Positions 1 to 7,830 of a stretch of DNA of 12,999 nt are shown here, piece after piece. The stretch comes from Nitrospirota bacterium. Its GTDB lineage: Bacteria > Nitrospirota_A > Leptospirillia > Leptospirillales > Leptospirillaceae. The stretch lies in assembly GCA_021795275.1 (NCBI GenBank), contig JAJYPO010000053.1:1-12999 (forward strand), written 5' to 3'. Positions within the stretch are counted from its first letter, which is position 1, and the number at the start of each line of letters is the position of its first letter. Below the pieces are notes generated by a model. That model made no database searches and was not told the DNA's origin. It saw only the letters and a list, made by a program, of their open reading frames with translations. Made by a program: the position numbers and the translations under genes.

Positions 1-395
1 ATCCCCTGGCGATCGAAGGAGCCCTCAAGCTGAAGGAGATCACCTACCGTCCGGCCGACGGGTATCCCGGGGGGGAGCTCAAGCACGGTCCCATCGCCCT
101 GGTGGAGCCGGGGGTTCTGGTTGTGGCACCCCTTGTGGATATCCGGCTTCGCCCCAAGGAAATTTCCAATATCCGGGAGATCGAAGCCCGTGGCGGAACC
201 GTCATTACGATCGGCCAGGCAGAAAGCGGTGCCGAGGATCCCGCCCCCACCTTTCCCCTGCCCGCCTCGTCGGGGTGGGACGGAGTTTTCTACGCCTCGG
301 CGGTGCTCCAGTTCCTCGCCTACCGGGCCGCTTCCATCGCAGGAAATGACGTGGATCAGCCCCGAAATCTGGCCAAATCCGTGACCGTCGAATAA
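1..395 (+). CDS. glmS: Glutamine-fructose-6-phosphate aminotransferase (isomerising), C-terminal part
   Basis: This is the last 130 codons of GlmS (reading from base 3, stop TAA at 393-395); the rest lies left of the window. GlmS converts fructose-6-phosphate and glutamine to glucosamine-6-phosphate, the entry step to peptidoglycan and LPS amino sugars. The fragment is the second SIS (sugar isomerase) lobe. Seen directly are EGALKLKE, which carries the equivalents of E. coli Glu481, Lys485 and Glu488, then GELKHGP with the catalytic His504 equivalent, and the C-terminal signature DVDQPRNLAKSVTVE, whose lysine corresponds to Lys603. All catalytic residues in this part are intact and the C-terminus ends exactly where the family ends. 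The next gene begins 21 nt downstream, so they are probably co-transcribed. The glutaminase domain and any upstream regulatory site cannot be seen. Confidence 0.97.
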   Translation, partial: PLAIEGALKLKEITYRPADGYPGGELKHGPIALVEPGVLVVAPLVDIRLRPKEISNIREIEARGGTVITIGQAESGAEDPAPTFPLPASSGWDGVFYASAVLQFLAYRAASIAGNDVDQPRNLAKSVTVE

Positions 396-416
396 AACCT
401 TGAGGAGCCTTTCGTC

Positions 417-1748
417 ATGACCAATGACTGGACAATAGAAACAGAACCTCTCGTTCCCGGAAAGGTCGAGGTGGTGGTTCCCTCATTTTCTCCGGATGGC
501 TCAAAGATCGCCTTTGTCCGCCTGACGGACCCTGACACCATTCACGAGACCAGGGATTTGGGATGCCTGACCATTCTCGATGCCAAGAGCCGGGAGGTTC
601 TTCATGACGTGGGCAAGAACCTGGTGGCGGTCAACTATCGGGAAAGAGGACGGGGAGCCAATGAACTGATCTATGCCTGGTCGCCGGACAGCCGCTATGT
701 CACCTTTCACCAGGACCGGCCCAACTGGGAACATTTTGGAGCCCGCTGGTCCCTTCAACGGCTCGATACCTTAAGCGGAGCGGTCGACCCCTTCCCCTTC
801 GATTCCGATGCGATCCGTCCCCAGGCCCTTCTTCCTTCTCCGTCTGGACGTCTTCTGGCGATCCATACACGCCAGCGCTGGAAGCCCTATACCAGGAAGA
901 TTCTCTGGAAGACCACCCATCACATGGTCCTGGGTGACCAGCTCCTGGTCTGCGGTCCATTGGGGGAGAATTCGGTCAATGTGATCGACTGGCCTTCGGA
1001 GCGCTACGTCCACGAGGAGGTGCTGGGGGATTTCCACTGGTCCCCGGCGGGAGACAGGCTCGCTTACATCGTCCGCTTCAAGGAGGGCCGCTTCCGGGAG
1101 GAATGCCTCCTTTATCTCTGGGAGCCCGGTTCCGCATCCCGGGAAATCTTCCGGACCTCCGAGCATCTCGACCACTTCTCCTTTTCGCCTGACGGCCGCT
1201 CCCTCTGGTTTCACACCCGCGACAGGCGCGTCGAAAATCCCCAGAAACGAAACACTCTTCACAGGCTTGATCTTGAGGGCGGAGAGGACCACATCCTTCT
1301 CGAACACCGCGAGTTCTTCTATCCCCTGCTCGCGGGAACCGGGAAGGATGTTCTGATGGAGATGCAGCTGGAAGCGGGCGGGAGGGGGATCGCCCTCTAC
1401 CACACGGAGACCGGAACCCCGGTTCCGGTGGTCAAGACGGGGTACAGCCTCTACCCCCTCTGGTCTCCCACCGGAGATTCCTTTCTCTATCTCCGGACAA
1501 AACCCGATTCCAAGCCCTTCTGGACCTGGCCGACCGAACCCTTTCTCCAGCGTGTCTCAGGAGGGGCGCCGAACCGTGTCCTTCCCGTCGATGCCACGGC
1601 AAAGCTCGTGAATTGCCGCCCGGCCTTCTCTCCGTCAGGACGGGAAATCCTCTTTGTCGCCAAGGACGAGGAGGAGGAGTCCGCAGACCGCTTCGCAGGG
1701 CTGTGGCTCTCGCGCATACTCGAATCAGGGGGAGCCAAATCCTCTTGA
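417..1748 (+). CDS. WD40-like (PD40/TolB-type) beta-propeller protein, function unknown
   Basis: The 443-residue protein has seven copies of the PD40-type motif (F/W-S-P-x-G-x-x-h-h-a/f-h), near residues 23-35, 87-98, 139-150, 207-219, 254-266, 348-360 and 403-414 (for example PSFSPDGSKIAFVR and FHWSPAGDRLAYIV). This predicts a complete seven-bladed propeller like that of TolB or the propeller of S9 peptidases. There is no signal peptide and no transmembrane segment, so unlike TolB it should be cytoplasmic. No peptidase domain follows the propeller. The start is supported by GAGGAG at 402-407, 9 nt before ATG. It lies 21 nt after glmS, and its TGA overlaps the TTG start of the helicase gene, so the two are probably translationally coupled. 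Propellers of this type usually bind proteins or ligands. The role here is not known, and a link to the helicase is inference from coupling only. Confidence 0.85.
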   Translation: MTNDWTIETEPLVPGKVEVVVPSFSPDGSKIAFVRLTDPDTIHETRDLGCLTILDAKSREVLHDVGKNLVAVNYRERGRGANELIYAWSPDSRYVTFHQDRPNWEHFGARWSLQRLDTLSGAVDPFPFDSDAIRPQALLPSPSGRLLAIHTRQRWKPYTRKILWKTTHHMVLGDQLLVCGPLGENSVNVIDWPSERYVHEEVLGDFHWSPAGDRLAYIVRFKEGRFREECLLYLWEPGSASREIFRTSEHLDHFSFSPDGRSLWFHTRDRRVENPQKRNTLHRLDLEGGEDHILLEHREFFYPLLAGTGKDVLMEMQLEAGGRGIALYHTETGTPVPVVKTGYSLYPLWSPTGDSFLYLRTKPDSKPFWTWPTEPFLQRVSGGAPNRVLPVDATAKLVNCRPAFSPSGREILFVAKDEEEESADRFAGLWLSRILESGGAKSS

Positions 1749-4033
1749 GCGAATCCGAATCTCCCGAAATTCCTTTAAATCCGGAACAGGAAGCGGCCGT
1801 TCTTCATGAGGGGGGGCCCCTTCTTGTCCTGGCTCCGGCTGGCTCCGGAAAGACCCGGGTCGTGATCGAACGGCTCATCGCCCTGATCGACCGGTCAGGA
1901 CTGGGAGGGGAGGGCTTTTTCGTCGCCACTTTTACGAGAAAGGCGGCGGGAGAGCTCACGGAGCGGATCACCAGAAGGCTCCCGGGCGCACGACTGCCCT
2001 GGGTGGGAACCTTCCACTCCCTTTCGGCCCGCCTTCTTCGGAGGTTCTCCGGCACGGCCGGACTCTCTCCGGATTTCACCATCTTCGATGCCGGAGACCA
2101 GAAAGCCCTGGTCCGCGAGATCATGAAGCGCCACCGGATTTCCGACGAGGATGTGAACCCCCAGGATGTCCTTCGTCAGATAGGCCGCTGGAAAAATGCC
2201 CGGCAAGGGCCGGGTCCCGACCTCGCCCGACGTCTATTTGGGACCAATCGCTGGTTTGCCACCTGCTACGAAGAGTATGAAAAGGGACTCGAGGCCAGCC
2301 GGGCCCTGGACTACGACGATCTTCTTCTCCGTCTCGTCGCCCTCTTAGGCAGGAGCCCGGAAGTGTCAGGGGAGCTCCGGGAGCAGTTTCACCACATCCT
2401 GGTGGATGAATACCAGGACACCAATCCACTCCAGGAGGAACTCATCAGACTTCTCTCCCGGAACAGGACCAACGTGACGGTCGTGGGAGACGACGACCAG
2501 AGCATTTACCAGTTCAGGGGGGCGGACATCACCCACATCACCTCCTTTGCCCTGAATTATCCCGGAGCCCGTCGGGTCCTTCTTTCGCGGAACTACCGCT
2601 CCACCCCCACGATCGTCTCCGCCGCATCCTCGGTCATCGCCCGAAACGGAAAGCGTTACGAAAAAGAGGTGCAGGCCGTCCGGGGAACGGGAGTTCCCGT
2701 TATCATGAAGGAGCTCTCCTCTGAGGAGGCGGAGGCGGAGTATGTCTGCCGCATGCTTCGTGAATGGACAAAGGGAGGGGGACGCATGGGAGAATCGGCC
2801 GTCCTTTTCCGGACCCATGCCCAGGCCCTTCCCCTTGAAAAGGCGCTCTCTCTGGCAGGAATTCCCTTTTATCGAAAAGGCGGAGGAGGATTTCTCGAGG
2901 GTCGGGAGGTCAAGGATCTCCTGGCCTATCTTAGGGTGATGGCCAACCCCTTCGACAGGGTGAGTCTCTCGCGGATTTTGAACGTGCCGGCCCGGGGACA
3001 GGGGGAGAAGGCGCAGGAGATCCTGAGGAGGCTGGGAGAAAACCAGCCCGGAGCAACGGCCCCGGACCTCCTCGAACGCCTGGCCCTTGAACAGCGGCGC
3101 GGGGGGAGCCTTCAGGACCTCGCCGCCCTTCTCAGGGAAGGTGGCGACCGGGCCCGTTCGGGTGAGCTCCCCCGGACCCTTCTCGAGGAGGTCCTTGTCC
3201 GGACCGACTATCGGGGGTGGGTCGCAACGGCAAGCCACGACCCGGAGGAACGGGAGAAAAGGCTGGGGGTCATTTCTGAACTTTTGCGCATGTCGGAGGC
3301 CGTGAGACCTGCCCCCGAGGAAGACCGGGTTCCCCTGTCGGCCTTCCTGGAGGAGATCGCCCTGGCTCAGCAGGAACCGGGGACGCCGGATGACGGAGGC
3401 CGGGTCGCGCTGATGACGATCCACCAGTCCAAGGGGCTGGAGTTCGACCAGGTCTTTGTCGTGGGTCTCGAGGACCAGATTCTTCCCATCCGGGGGAAAT
3501 CCCCCACGGACATCGAGGAGGAGCGGCGGCTTTTTTATGTGGCCATGACCCGGGCCCGGCTCCGCCTGCATCTCTCCTGGTGCCAGACACGGCGGATCTA
3601 TGGACGGACCCATTCCCATCCCCCCTCCCCCTTCCTCCGCGACATTCCCCCGCACCTTGTCGAAGGCGACCTTCCCTTCGTGGCACGACCTGAAAGGGAA
3701 GCCCCCCTCCCCCCTCCTCGGGAATTCCGGCGTCCGTGGGCTGAGGCTTCCGGCCGCGCCCAAACGCGTCAGGAGGGAGCTGTCCCGGATCGGCCAATGG
3801 TCCGCCAAAAGACTCCTTCTCGCTGGGAGCCGGGGAGGAGTGATCCGGAAAAAGTCCGGGCCCGGCGTCCCGAATGGATCGGCCGGAAGGTCCTTCATCC
3901 CCGCTTTGGTCCGGGGGAGGTCATGGATGCCTTTTCTCCGGACCCCGATCTCGAGGTGGTCATCCGTTTTTCCGACGGGGCGTCCCGCACCCTGCTTGCC
4001 AGAGTGGCCAACCTGACGATTCTCGAAGGGTAA
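1745..4033 (+). CDS. uvrD: UvrD/PcrA-family superfamily 1A DNA helicase
   Basis: The product is a 762-residue ATP-dependent 3'-5' DNA helicase (family role: nucleotide excision and mismatch repair, displacement of stalled RNA polymerase). All SF1A motifs are visible: Q motif LNPEQ (11-15), Walker A APAGSGKT (30-37), Ia TFTRKAAGEL, motif II VDEYQDTN (from 220), motif III VVGDDDQSIYQFRGAD (about 246-261), motif IV SRNYRSTPTIV, motif V TIHQSKGLEF (H560-E566), and motif VI YVAMTRAR with the arginine finger at R603. A Pro/Arg-rich linker (about 620-710) leads to a C-terminal PcrA-like Tudor domain (712-762, starting IGRKVLHPRFGPGEV), which in PcrA/UvrD binds RNA polymerase. I place the start at TTG 1745, sharing TTGA with the previous stop, with AGGGGGAG at 1727-1734 spaced 10 nt. 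An upstream in-frame TTG at 1613 would add 44 unconserved residues inside the previous gene. UvrD versus PcrA naming is not resolvable from sequence alone. Confidence 0.95.
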   Translation: MSESESPEIPLNPEQEAAVLHEGGPLLVLAPAGSGKTRVVIERLIALIDRSGLGGEGFFVATFTRKAAGELTERITRRLPGARLPWVGTFHSLSARLLRRFSGTAGLSPDFTIFDAGDQKALVREIMKRHRISDEDVNPQDVLRQIGRWKNARQGPGPDLARRLFGTNRWFATCYEEYEKGLEASRALDYDDLLLRLVALLGRSPEVSGELREQFHHILVDEYQDTNPLQEELIRLLSRNRTNVTVVGDDDQSIYQFRGADITHITSFALNYPGARRVLLSRNYRSTPTIVSAASSVIARNGKRYEKEVQAVRGTGVPVIMKELSSEEAEAEYVCRMLREWTKGGGRMGESAVLFRTHAQALPLEKALSLAGIPFYRKGGGGFLEGREVKDLLAYLRVMANPFDRVSLSRILNVPARGQGEKAQEILRRLGENQPGATAPDLLERLALEQRRGGSLQDLAALLREGGDRARSGELPRTLLEEVLVRTDYRGWVATASHDPEEREKRLGVISELLRMSEAVRPAPEEDRVPLSAFLEEIALAQQEPGTPDDGGRVALMTIHQSKGLEFDQVFVVGLEDQILPIRGKSPTDIEEERRLFYVAMTRARLRLHLSWCQTRRIYGRTHSHPPSPFLRDIPPHLVEGDLPFVARPEREAPLPPPREFRRPWAEASGRAQTRQEGAVPDRPMVRQKTPSRWEPGRSDPEKVRARRPEWIGRKVLHPRFGPGEVMDAFSPDPDLEVVIRFSDGASRTLLARVANLTILEG

Positions 4034-4054
4034 GGCAATTCGGCATCTGGCACC

Positions 4055-4078
4055 GCCTCCGGACTTTTTTCTGGGGGC
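4055..4078 (+). other. Stem-loop downstream of the helicase gene
   Basis: GCCTCCGGA pairs with TCTGGGGGC (9 bp including two G-U pairs) around a T-rich six-base loop, starting 21 nt after the helicase stop. The T run is in the loop and no T tract follows the stem, so it is not a canonical intrinsic terminator. It runs into the -35 region of the gatC promoter, so it may mark the 3' end of the upstream transcript by another route or be coincidental. Confidence 0.3.
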
Positions 4079-4096
4079 AGAAAATATTGCTATAAT
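4067..4096 (+). promoter_or_regulatory. Sigma-70-type promoter with extended -10, upstream of gatC
   Basis: A perfect -10 hexamer TATAAT (4091-4096) is preceded by TGC, giving the extended -10 form TGnTATAAT. The -35 side is weak; TTTTCT at 4067-4072 with an 18-nt spacer is the best I can place, and extended -10 promoters tolerate a poor -35. The predicted start is near 4103, giving a leader of about 55 nt to the GTG of gatC. It lies in the only clear gap between the helicase and the gatC-eno run, so it probably drives that long operon. Confidence 0.7.
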
Positions 4097-4103
4097 TGGA
4101 GGT

Positions 4104-4121
4104 ATCTCCCTTTCGGGGGAT
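4104..4121 (+). other. 5' leader hairpin of the gatC transcript
   Basis: ATCTCCC pairs with GGGGGAT (7 bp, one G-U) around a TTTC loop, almost immediately after the predicted transcription start. A hairpin this close to the 5' end could protect the long mRNA from 5'-end-dependent decay. It does not touch the gatC ribosome binding site (AAGGA, 4147-4151), so it is unlikely to block initiation directly. Its function is inference. Confidence 0.35.
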
Positions 4122-4159
4122 TCCTGAAAAAGGTCACTCAATTTGAAAGGACGTTTGTT

Positions 4160-4453
4160 GTGAATCTTTCCAGATCCGATGTCCTTCACGTCGCCCGGCT
4201 TTCGGCCCTGGCGCTGTCGGAGGCCGAGGTGGCCAGGATGACTTACGAGCTCTCCGCCATCCTCAACTATGTCGAAGGCCTGTCCACGGTCGATATCTCC
4301 GGGGTGGCGGAGGAAGGAGAGTCTCTTTCTCCGACGCCTTTGGCTCCGGACACTCCGGCCCCCTCCCTGTCAACCGAGGGGGCCCTGGCCGGAGTTCCGG
4401 ACCGTTCCGGAGCTTTTTTCCAGGTTCCACGAATTCTTGAAGAAGGTCGGTGA
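4160..4453 (+). CDS. gatC: Asp-tRNA(Asn)/Glu-tRNA(Gln) amidotransferase subunit C
   Basis: GatC (97 residues, normal length) is the small subunit that clamps GatA to GatB in the amidotransferase converting mischarged Glu-tRNA(Gln) and/or Asp-tRNA(Asn) to Gln-tRNA(Gln)/Asn-tRNA(Asn). The N-terminal helical signature is clear: VLHVARLSALALSEAEV (8-24), then ILNYVEGLSTVDISGV (34-49). The C-terminal tail PDRSGAFFQVPRILE (80-94), which lies along the GatA surface, is typical. The start is GTG with AAGGA at 4147-4151, 8 nt upstream. It is the first gene after the extended -10 promoter. The gene after it is not gatA but panD, with only 3 nt between them. Confidence 0.95.
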   Translation: MNLSRSDVLHVARLSALALSEAEVARMTYELSAILNYVEGLSTVDISGVAEEGESLSPTPLAPDTPAPSLSTEGALAGVPDRSGAFFQVPRILEEGR

Positions 4454-4456
4454 CAC

Positions 4457-4843
4457 ATGCTGAGATCCTTTTTGCGTTCCAAGATCCACAGGGCCACCGT
4501 GACCCAGTCCGAACTCGAATACGAGGGGAGCCTGACGCTTGACACCGACCTCATGGAGGCGGCCGGGATTCTTCCCTATGAAGAGGTGGTCATCAGCAAC
4601 CTCAACAACGGGGAACGTTTCTCCACGTATGTCATCGAGGGGAAAAAGGGATCGGGGACCATCTGTCTCAATGGGCCGACCGCCAGGAAAGGGGCCGTCG
4701 GAGACCGCGTCATCATCTTTTCCTACGGGATGCTCTCTCCCGAGGAGGTTCCCCACCACCGTCCGGTCATTGTGATGGTCGACGGAAAAAACGCGATCAA
4801 GAGCCGGAAAACGGCAGGCCCTGACAACGGGGAGGGCCGGTGA
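4457..4843 (+). CDS. panD: Aspartate 1-decarboxylase, pyruvoyl proenzyme
   Basis: PanD makes beta-alanine from L-aspartate for pantothenate and coenzyme A. The proenzyme cuts itself between Gly24 and Ser25 to create the pyruvoyl cofactor; here YEGS places this pair exactly at G24-S25. Conserved active-site and processing residues seen at standard positions are Lys9, His11, Tyr22, Arg54 and Tyr58 (NNGERFSTYV), and the NGPTARKGAVGDRVIIFSYG stretch is the typical late-domain signature. Length is 128 residues, as expected. The start is ATG 3 nt after the gatC stop, with GAAGG at 4442-4446. The end overlaps the gatA start by 4 nt (GTGA), so panD is translationally embedded in the gatCAB cluster. 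The C-terminal 15 residues or so are poorly conserved and basic. No other pantothenate gene is in the window. Confidence 0.96.
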   Translation: MLRSFLRSKIHRATVTQSELEYEGSLTLDTDLMEAAGILPYEEVVISNLNNGERFSTYVIEGKKGSGTICLNGPTARKGAVGDRVIIFSYGMLSPEEVPHHRPVIVMVDGKNAIKSRKTAGPDNGEGR

Positions 4844-6339
4844 AGAATCCTTTTTTCACGTCACTTTCGGACTTTGCCAAGGGACGGGACGACAAGCGGT
4901 TCACGATCGAGGAGGTGACCCGTTATTTCCTCTCCCGGACGGAGTCGCTCAACGCCTCATTGAACGTCTGCCTCTCGCTCAATCCCAACGCCATCAACCG
5001 GGCCCGCCAGCTCGATGCCCGGCTTGCCCGGAACGGGGCCCAATCCCCTTTTTACGGGTATCCTGTCATGGTCAAGGACAATCTCGAGATGGAGGGCTTT
5101 CCCACGACCTGCGCCTCCAAGATCCTTTCCGGATACGTCTCCCGCCGGACCGCGACATCGGTGTCGCGTCTCCTGTCTCTCGGGGCCATCGTCCTGGGCA
5201 AGACCAACCTCGACGAATTCGCGATGGGATCCTCGACCGAGAATTCCGCCTTTGGACCTACGAAAAATCCCTGGAACCCCGCCCGGGTTCCGGGTGGTTC
5301 CTCGGGGGGGTCTGCGGCAGCGGTGGCCGCAGGACTCGCCCCTCTGTCGCTCGGCTCGGATACCGGAGGTTCGATTCGGCAACCGGCCGCCTTTTGCGGG
5401 GTCCTGGGCATGAAGCCGACCTACGGACGAATCTCCCGGTCGGGACTGGTGGCCTTTTCCTCCTCCCTCGACCAGATCGGCCCCTTTGCCGTCGAGGCGT
5501 CCGATGCGCTTGAGGCGCTGGTCGCGATGGCCGGACGGGATCCCCTTGACATGACGACGGCCGACCGGGACCCCTCCGAAATGCGGTCAGATTTCCGGAC
5601 GACGGAGATTCCCGGCCTCCGGATCGGGATTCCGGCAGAGCTGTTCGGAGAGGGACTGGATTCCTCCATCCGCGACCGTCTCGGTGAACTCCGGGACTCT
5701 CTGGTCGGATCAGGTTCGCGTGAGGTGGCTGTCACTCTCCCCCACTCCCGGTTCGGGATCAACGTCTACTATCTTCTGGCAACCTCAGAAGCCTCCTCGA
5801 ATCTTTCTCGCTTCGACGGGGTCCGGTACGGCTTCCGGGTGAAAGACCCCGCCGACCTCCGGGCGATGTACGAGGAGACGCGGGACCAGGGTTTTGGAGA
5901 TGAGGTGAAACGCCGGATTCTCCTGGGAACCTTTGCCCTGTCAGCCGGCTATCAGGAAGCCTTCTACCGCAAGGCCCGGAAGGTCCAGTCCCTCATCAGG
6001 CAGGATTTTCTCCAGGCCTTTGAAGACTGTGACATGATCCTGACCCCGACCTCGCCGACTCCTCCCTTTGCTTTCGGGGAGAAAACCGGGGATCCCCTGT
6101 CGATGTATCTCTCCGATGTCTACACGATTACGGCCAATCTGGCAGGACTGCCGGCCCTTTCCGTGCCTGTGGGGCTCGACTCCCAGGGATTGCCCGTCGG
6201 GGCCCACCTGATTGGCCCCCCCTGGTCGGAAGGCCGTCTTTTGAAGGTGGCCGACAAGATTTCCGGTCTTTACCCCATGCCCCTTCCGGAGATCCATGCG
6301 GGCCATCCTGTTGGATTCCGGGAAGGAGGCCTGACATGA
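4840..6339 (+). CDS. gatA: Asp-tRNA(Asn)/Glu-tRNA(Gln) amidotransferase subunit A
   Basis: GatA is the amidase-signature subunit that releases ammonia from glutamine (or asparagine) and feeds it to GatB. The protein has 499 residues. The Ser-cisSer-Lys triad is visible at Lys79 (VMVKDN), Ser154 (PGGSSGGSAAA) and Ser178 (GSDTGGSIRQPAAFCG), the same numbering as Staphylococcus aureus GatA. KTNLDEFAMGSSTENSAFGP and GDEVKRRILLGTFALSAGY are further GatA hallmarks. The start is GTG overlapping the panD stop as GTGA, with GGGGAGGG at 4829-4836 just upstream. Its stop overlaps the gatB start as ATGA. Both overlaps suggest coupled translation, suited to equal subunit amounts. Whether the tRNA target is Asn, Gln or both cannot be told without the aaRS gene set. 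Confidence 0.98.
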   Translation: MKNPFFTSLSDFAKGRDDKRFTIEEVTRYFLSRTESLNASLNVCLSLNPNAINRARQLDARLARNGAQSPFYGYPVMVKDNLEMEGFPTTCASKILSGYVSRRTATSVSRLLSLGAIVLGKTNLDEFAMGSSTENSAFGPTKNPWNPARVPGGSSGGSAAAVAAGLAPLSLGSDTGGSIRQPAAFCGVLGMKPTYGRISRSGLVAFSSSLDQIGPFAVEASDALEALVAMAGRDPLDMTTADRDPSEMRSDFRTTEIPGLRIGIPAELFGEGLDSSIRDRLGELRDSLVGSGSREVAVTLPHSRFGINVYYLLATSEASSNLSRFDGVRYGFRVKDPADLRAMYEETRDQGFGDEVKRRILLGTFALSAGYQEAFYRKARKVQSLIRQDFLQAFEDCDMILTPTSPTPPFAFGEKTGDPLSMYLSDVYTITANLAGLPALSVPVGLDSQGLPVGAHLIGPPWSEGRLLKVADKISGLYPMPLPEIHAGHPVGFREGGLT

Positions 6340-7826
6340 CCGAGTCTTCCGTCTCCCTTTTCGGACAATGGGAAGTGGTTGTGGGCCTTGAGGTCCACAC
6401 CCAGCTGCTCACGAAAAGCAAGCTGTTCTGCCGTTGTGAAAATCGCTTCGGGGCGCCTCCCAACACCCTGGTCTGTCCCGTCTGTCTCGGCCATCCGGGG
6501 ACGCTTCCCGTCCTGAACGGGGAAGCCGTCCGTCTGGGTCTCAGGGCGGGGCTTGCCGCCGGATGCCGGGTCTCCCCTGTCAGTACCTTCGAGCGCAAGC
6601 ACTATTTCTATCCTGACCTTCCGAAAGGCTACCAGATCTCCCAGTATGCCCGGCCCCTTCTGACGGGGGGAGCGCTTCGGATCAAGACGGAGGCAGGAGA
6701 GCGGATGATCCGCATTCACCGGATGCACCTCGAGGAGGATGCCGGGAAGAACCTTCACGCGGGCATTCCCGACAGAAGCCATGTGGATTTGAACAGAGCG
6801 GGGGTTCCCCTCCTCGAAATTGTCTCCGAGCCTGATATCAGGAGTCCGGACGAGGCGGTCGACTATCTCAAACGCCTGCGCCAGCTTCTGAGAGCGACAA
6901 AGGTCTCGGACGGCAACATGGAGGAAGGCTCCTTCCGGTGCGATATCAACCTTTCGATCCGCCGGGCGGGGACCTCCGTCTTCGGGACCCGGGTCGAAAT
7001 CAAGAACGTGAATTCCTTCCGTTTTGTCCACAAGGCGATGCTCTACGAGATCGAACGCCAGATTGAAGCTGTGGAATCGGGGGAGAAGATCCTTCAGGAG
7101 ACACGTCTCTTCGATCCCGTGTCCGGGCGGACCAAACCCATGAGGAGCAAGGAGGAGGCCCTCGACTACCGGTACTTCCCGGAGCCGGACCTCCCCCCTC
7201 TTGTCCTTCCCCCCTCCCTCGTCGAGGAGGAGAGGTTGTCCCTTCCCGAACTTCCCGAACAGCGCGTGGAACGATTTTGTGCCGAGATCGGATTGTCCCG
7301 GGCCGATGCGGAAATCCTTGTGGCCGAGGAGGCCCTTGCCCGGTATTTTGAAGAAGGGCTGGACCGTTTCCGGTCTGCCGTCGCGGAGGAGGAGGGTTTA
7401 AGGAAGGTCCGGGAGCGCTGGACCTCCTTCGTCCTCTCCGAAGTGCTCCGTGAGCTCAACCGCCGGGGAGAGGAGGTCCTGTCCGGACCTACCGCCGTGA
7501 TGCACGCGGTGGATCTTCTGGAAAGGGTGCTCGCCGGTTCCCTCTCTTTTTCCCAGGCCAAAGAGGTTTACAGCCGGGCAGCGGAGGAAAAAAAGACTCC
7601 CGTCTCTCTGGTTGAGGAGTTAGGGCTTGTCCAGGTCTCCGGGGAAGGGGAGCTTTCGGCCCTTGTGGAGGCCGTTCTTGCTGAAAATACTGCAGAAGTT
7701 GCAGCCTACCGTGGGGGGAAGGATCGCCTGTTCGGTTTTTTTGTCGGGGCGGTCATGAAGAAATCCCGAGGGAAGGCCAATCCGGAAAAGGTCAACGAGA
7801 TTCTCCGGGACAAGCTGAAAGGATAA
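6336..7826 (+). CDS. gatB: Asp-tRNA(Asn)/Glu-tRNA(Gln) amidotransferase subunit B
   Basis: GatB (496 residues, usual length about 480-500) binds the mischarged tRNA and uses ATP to activate the side-chain carboxylate before transfer of ammonia from GatA. The cradle domain starts with GLEVHTQL (17-24). A four-cysteine zinc site is intact: CRC at 32-34 and CPVC at 47-50. Family motifs follow: MEEGSFRCDINLS (from 195), EIKNVNSFRFVHKA (from 221) and YRYFPEPDLPPL. The C-terminal helical and YqeY-like tail domain, which contacts the tRNA, runs from about 345 and ends with the typical KKSRGKANPEKVNEILRDKL. The ATG overlaps the gatA stop (ATGA), with GGAAGGAGG at 6321-6329. The next ATG is only 4 nt after its TAA. 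Confidence 0.98.
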   Translation: MTESSVSLFGQWEVVVGLEVHTQLLTKSKLFCRCENRFGAPPNTLVCPVCLGHPGTLPVLNGEAVRLGLRAGLAAGCRVSPVSTFERKHYFYPDLPKGYQISQYARPLLTGGALRIKTEAGERMIRIHRMHLEEDAGKNLHAGIPDRSHVDLNRAGVPLLEIVSEPDIRSPDEAVDYLKRLRQLLRATKVSDGNMEEGSFRCDINLSIRRAGTSVFGTRVEIKNVNSFRFVHKAMLYEIERQIEAVESGEKILQETRLFDPVSGRTKPMRSKEEALDYRYFPEPDLPPLVLPPSLVEEERLSLPELPEQRVERFCAEIGLSRADAEILVAEEALARYFEEGLDRFRSAVAEEEGLRKVRERWTSFVLSEVLRELNRRGEEVLSGPTAVMHAVDLLERVLAGSLSFSQAKEVYSRAAEEKKTPVSLVEELGLVQVSGEGELSALVEAVLAENTAEVAAYRGGKDRLFGFFVGAVMKKSRGKANPEKVNEILRDKLKG

Positions 7827-7830
7827 GTCC

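Noticed and set aside
1613..1744. Upstream TTG start for the helicase, adding 44 residues
   Set aside because: The added residues lie wholly inside the beta-propeller gene and are Arg-rich without similarity to helicase N-termini; TTG 1745 has a good ribosome site and coincides with the preceding stop.
2366..4189. A 607-codon open frame on the minus strand opposite the helicase gene
   Set aside because: It is antisense to a helicase with every motif intact, shows no recognisable domain, and long antisense frames are expected in GC-rich coding DNA.
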